Shown piece by piece: positions 62,138 to 64,000 of a DNA stretch of 64,000 bases. The stretch's first letter is position 1, and each line of letters begins with the position of its first letter. Below the pieces are notes generated by a model. That model made no database searches and was not told the origin of the DNA. It saw only the letters and a program-made list of their open reading frames with translations. This DNA is from Bradyrhizobium sp. LHD-71 (GTDB lineage Bacteria; Pseudomonadota; Alphaproteobacteria; Rhizobiales; Xanthobacteraceae): positions 62,001 through 126,000 of the forward strand of contig NZ_JAVIFX010000007.1 of assembly GCF_031157255.1 (NCBI RefSeq), in the 5' to 3' direction. A program made the translations under genes and the position numbers.

Positions 62138-62158
62138 CCATTCCACGGTATGGAATGG
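62138..62158. promoter_or_regulatory. IclR-type operator
   Basis: CCATTCCA at 62138-62145 and TGGAATGG at 62151-62158 are exact reverse complements, 5 bases (CGGTA) apart. The core TTCCA-N5-TGGAA has the 15-base form of sites bound by many IclR proteins. It lies between the divergent aldolase (62033) and IclR (62207) genes. Confidence 0.7.
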
Positions 62159-62206
62159 GGTCAAGTGAGTGGATCGAACCACGAGAAGCAAAATAGGGGG
62201 AAGCCC

Positions 62207-63061
62207 ATGAGTCTCCCGGTCGAGTCTGTGCGGCGGACCTTTGCGCTGCTCGAGGAGCTGAATCGTCAGCGCATCAGCAGTGTACGACATCTGCATGAAG
62301 CCACGGGTTTGCCGAAGTCGACGATCGTGCGCCTTCTCGAAACGCTTCGCGCGCTTGGTTACGTGACGAACGATCCTCGACAGGGCGGTTATCAGGTGAC
62401 CTCCGGTGTGCGCTCGTTGAGCGCCGGCTTTCATGGCGATCCACTGGTGGTCGAGGCCGCTCGCCCATGGGCGATCGAGTTCAGCCGGCAATTCAAGCTG
62501 CCCATCGGCGTTGCGGTTTTCGATCAGCGCACCATGGTGGTGCGCTATTCCACCGCACTCGACAGTCCGATGTCGCCCTTTCATGCAACGGTCAACACGA
62601 AGCTTCGGGTGCTGACGCGCGCCATGGGACGCGCTTACGTTGCATTTTGTCCGGCCGAGGAACGCAAATACATTATGGATGTCCTCGCGGCATCCAGCCA
62701 TCCCGAAGATCAGGTCGCACGTTGCCCCGATGAGGTGCGTGAGATTATCGCACGCGTACGACGCAACGGTTTCGCTGAACGATCGCCGACGGTAGAACCG
62801 AAGTCATCAAACACGTTCAGCGTTCCCATCCTGCTGGACGGCACAGTACTGGCGACGATCGGCATCAGCTACTTCTGTTCTTCGATGCCAAAGGCCAAGG
62901 CGGTTTCGTCGTACGTTCCCTTGATCATGGAGCTCGCCAGGAAGATCGAGTCCAGCGTGCGCGCGCTGAACACGAATTTTGCAGACGGGCCGTCCCATGT
63001 GCTGGAGAACCCCACAGCCTCGCGAGCCGGCAAAGCGCGAGCGACCCGTGCCGCCTCATGA
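62207..63061 (+). CDS. IclR-family regulator of the aldolase operon
   Basis: 284 residues from ATG at 62207, after AGGGGGAAGCCC; an earlier in-frame start at 62150 overlaps the operator. HTH at about 6-60: SVRRTFALLEELNRQRISSVRHLHEATGLPKSTIVRLLETLRALGYV. The IclR effector domain (about 80-255) includes ARPWAIEFSRQFKLPIGVAVFDQRTMVVRY and GTVLATIGISYFCSSMPKAKAV. The C-terminal ~20 residues are Ala/Arg-rich. It is divergent from the aldolase operon and close to a perfect 8-base palindrome, and probably controls it together with itself. Confidence 0.88.
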   Translation: MSLPVESVRRTFALLEELNRQRISSVRHLHEATGLPKSTIVRLLETLRALGYVTNDPRQGGYQVTSGVRSLSAGFHGDPLVVEAARPWAIEFSRQFKLPIGVAVFDQRTMVVRYSTALDSPMSPFHATVNTKLRVLTRAMGRAYVAFCPAEERKYIMDVLAASSHPEDQVARCPDEVREIIARVRRNGFAERSPTVEPKSSNTFSVPILLDGTVLATIGISYFCSSMPKAKAVSSYVPLIMELARKIESSVRALNTNFADGPSHVLENPTASRAGKARATRAAS

Positions 63062-63115
63062 AGCTGCAACGACGGCAACGGCGCTGGCTTGGCCATCTGC
63101 ACCGCTGAATCCGCT

Positions 63116-63832
63116 TTATAGGGCAAGATAGCGATTGCGAACGTCGTCGTTGCTTTTCAGCTCGTCGATCGTCCCGGTGTACACGGTCTGGCCCTTGTCG
63201 ATCACCGTCGCATGACTTGCAAGCCCCATGCAGAAGTGCATGTTCTGCTCTGCGATCAGAACCGTGGCGCCGATGCTGCGCAGTTGCCGTAGAAGTTCGC
63301 CGATCCGCTGCACGATGATCGGCGCCAGCCCCTCGCTCGGCTCGTCCAGCAGCAGCAGCGCCGGGTTACCCATCAGCGTGCGGGCAATCGCGAGCATCTG
63401 CTGCTCGCCGCCGGACAACCGTCCTGCAATCCGGTGACGCAACGGATCGAGCAGCGGGAAGATCTCGTAGATCCGATCGATCGACCATTCGTCCTGTCCG
63501 TCGGGCCCTTTCTTGTGCCCGATGACGAGGTTGTCCTCGACCGTGTGTTCAGGGAAGATCTGACGATCTTCCGGAACGAAGCCGAGGCCGGCACGCGCGA
63601 TGCGATGCGGTGCCAGTCCCGTGATCGCCTCTCCGCGCAGCATGACGGTTCCGCGCCGCGGTGGCGCAAGGCCCATGATGGCCTTCATGGTCGTCGATTT
63701 ACCGGCGCCGTTGCGTCCGAGCAGCGCCATGGTCTCGCCCCGGCGCACCGAGAGACCAATACCGAACAGGATCTGACTCGTGCCGTAATATACGTCGAGG
63801 TCCCTGACCTCGATGATCGGTTGCGCACTCAT
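63116..63832 (-). CDS. livF: Liv-type ABC transporter ATPase, LivF family (second system)
   Basis: 238 residues. Walker A GRNGAGKST is normal here, with signature LSGGEQQMLA, Walker B ALLLLDEPSEGLAP and LIAEQN. The IFPEHTVEDNLVIG stretch is typical of LivF. ATG at 63832 overlaps the LivG stop (ATGA). It belongs to a second branched-chain-amino-acid-type importer, whose remaining genes lie beyond the window; being next to the aldolase operon and IclR, it may import that pathway's substrate. Probably regulated together but that is not shown. Confidence 0.92.
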   Translation of the reverse strand: MSAQPIIEVRDLDVYYGTSQILFGIGLSVRRGETMALLGRNGAGKSTTMKAIMGLAPPRRGTVMLRGEAITGLAPHRIARAGLGFVPEDRQIFPEHTVEDNLVIGHKKGPDGQDEWSIDRIYEIFPLLDPLRHRIAGRLSGGEQQMLAIARTLMGNPALLLLDEPSEGLAPIIVQRIGELLRQLRSIGATVLIAEQNMHFCMGLASHATVIDKGQTVYTGTIDELKSNDDVRNRYLAL

Positions 63833-64000
63833 GCGACCGTCCCGGCATGATGGTCGGTGCCGAGATAGGCGTCGATGACCGCCTTGTCATTGCGGATCGC
63901 GTCCGCCGTGCCGGTAGCCAGAATGCGGCCGTAGCACAGGACCACGATCGAGGGCGCGATTCTGAACACGATATCCATGTCGTGTTCGATGAAGACCACG
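63829..64000 (-). CDS. livG: Liv-type ABC transporter ATPase, LivG family (partial)
   Basis: The visible 56-codon end reads VVFIEHDMDIVFRIA (H-loop His), then VVLCYGRILATGTADAIR and VIDAYLGTDHH before the stop at 63829-63831. This is the C-terminus of a LivG-type ATPase: the D-loop and H-loop wording and the YLG ending are characteristic. Its stop overlaps the LivF start by ATGA, so the two are coupled. The rest of the gene and its permease and binding-protein partners lie past the window. Confidence 0.85.
   Translation of the reverse strand, partial: VVFIEHDMDIVFRIAPSIVVLCYGRILATGTADAIRNDKAVIDAYLGTDHHAGTVA

Noticed and set aside
1-64000. Search for CRISPR arrays, tRNA/rRNA genes, transposases and integrases
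   Set aside because: No regular repeat-spacer array, tRNA-like fold, rRNA wording or mobile-element protein was seen; small RNAs cannot be excluded by eye.

Overview
The window is high-GC alphaproteobacterial chromosome, most like Bradyrhizobium and its relatives. This rests on gene content, GC-rich codon use, several small proteins that resemble Bradyrhizobiaceae hypotheticals, and the many ABC-importer/regulator/catabolic-enzyme islands. No rRNA, tRNA, CRISPR array, integrase or intact insertion sequence was seen. Genes are dense, and small operons face in both directions, each with its own regulator.

Layout. 0-5 kb: tail of a solute-binding protein, a class I terpene synthase, an M20 peptidase, a small hypothetical and a broken HtrA/DegP protease gene. 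5-8.4 kb: small stress genes (ABM monooxygenase, CBS-domain protein, UspA) and an NAD(P)-binding protein. 8.7-11.4 kb: polyprenyl-phosphate-type glycosyltransferase, DUF2304 protein and a polytopic membrane protein. 11.4-16.4 kb: TetR repressor divergent from an AcrAB-type RND pump, with an AcrR-like operator between them. 16.4-17 kb: an IalB-like protein. 17.4-22.1 kb: a complete branched-chain-amino-acid-type (Liv) ABC importer operon. 22.3-29.2 kb: two IclR regulators, a 4-hydroxyacetophenone-type Baeyer-Villiger monooxygenase, a cyclase-family hydrolase, an enoyl-CoA hydratase and a LysR regulator. 29.4-36.9 kb: glycosyltransferase, an ionotropic-receptor-like protein, DUF937 protein, a basic membrane-anchored protein, a thermonuclease, and two secreted proteins of unknown function.

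37-59.3 kb is the most interesting part. It holds a histone-deacetylase/acetylpolyamine-amidohydrolase-like enzyme with a TetR regulator and a class III aminotransferase; two gamma-glutamyltransferase-family enzymes; two HSL-type esterases and a larger alpha/beta hydrolase; two tandem paralogous PotD-like binding proteins with a PotABC-like transporter; a PuuB-like FAD amine oxidase; alanine dehydrogenase with an Lrp regulator; a second class III aminotransferase; and a PuuR-like and a second XRE-cupin regulator. A 16-base palindrome, TTTCAYNNNNRTGAAA, recurs eight times with at most two changes in the defined arm bases. Every copy lies in a promoter region of this gene set, so the scattered operons look like one regulon. 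The likely job is import and breakdown of a conjugated amine or polyamine-like compound, with amino groups passed to pyruvate/alanine; the substrate is inferred, not shown.

59.3-64 kb: a three-gene operon (HpcH/HpaI aldolase, bicupin, DUF6282 metallohydrolase-like) divergent from its probable IclR regulator with a good operator palindrome, then a second Liv-type ATPase pair running off the window end.
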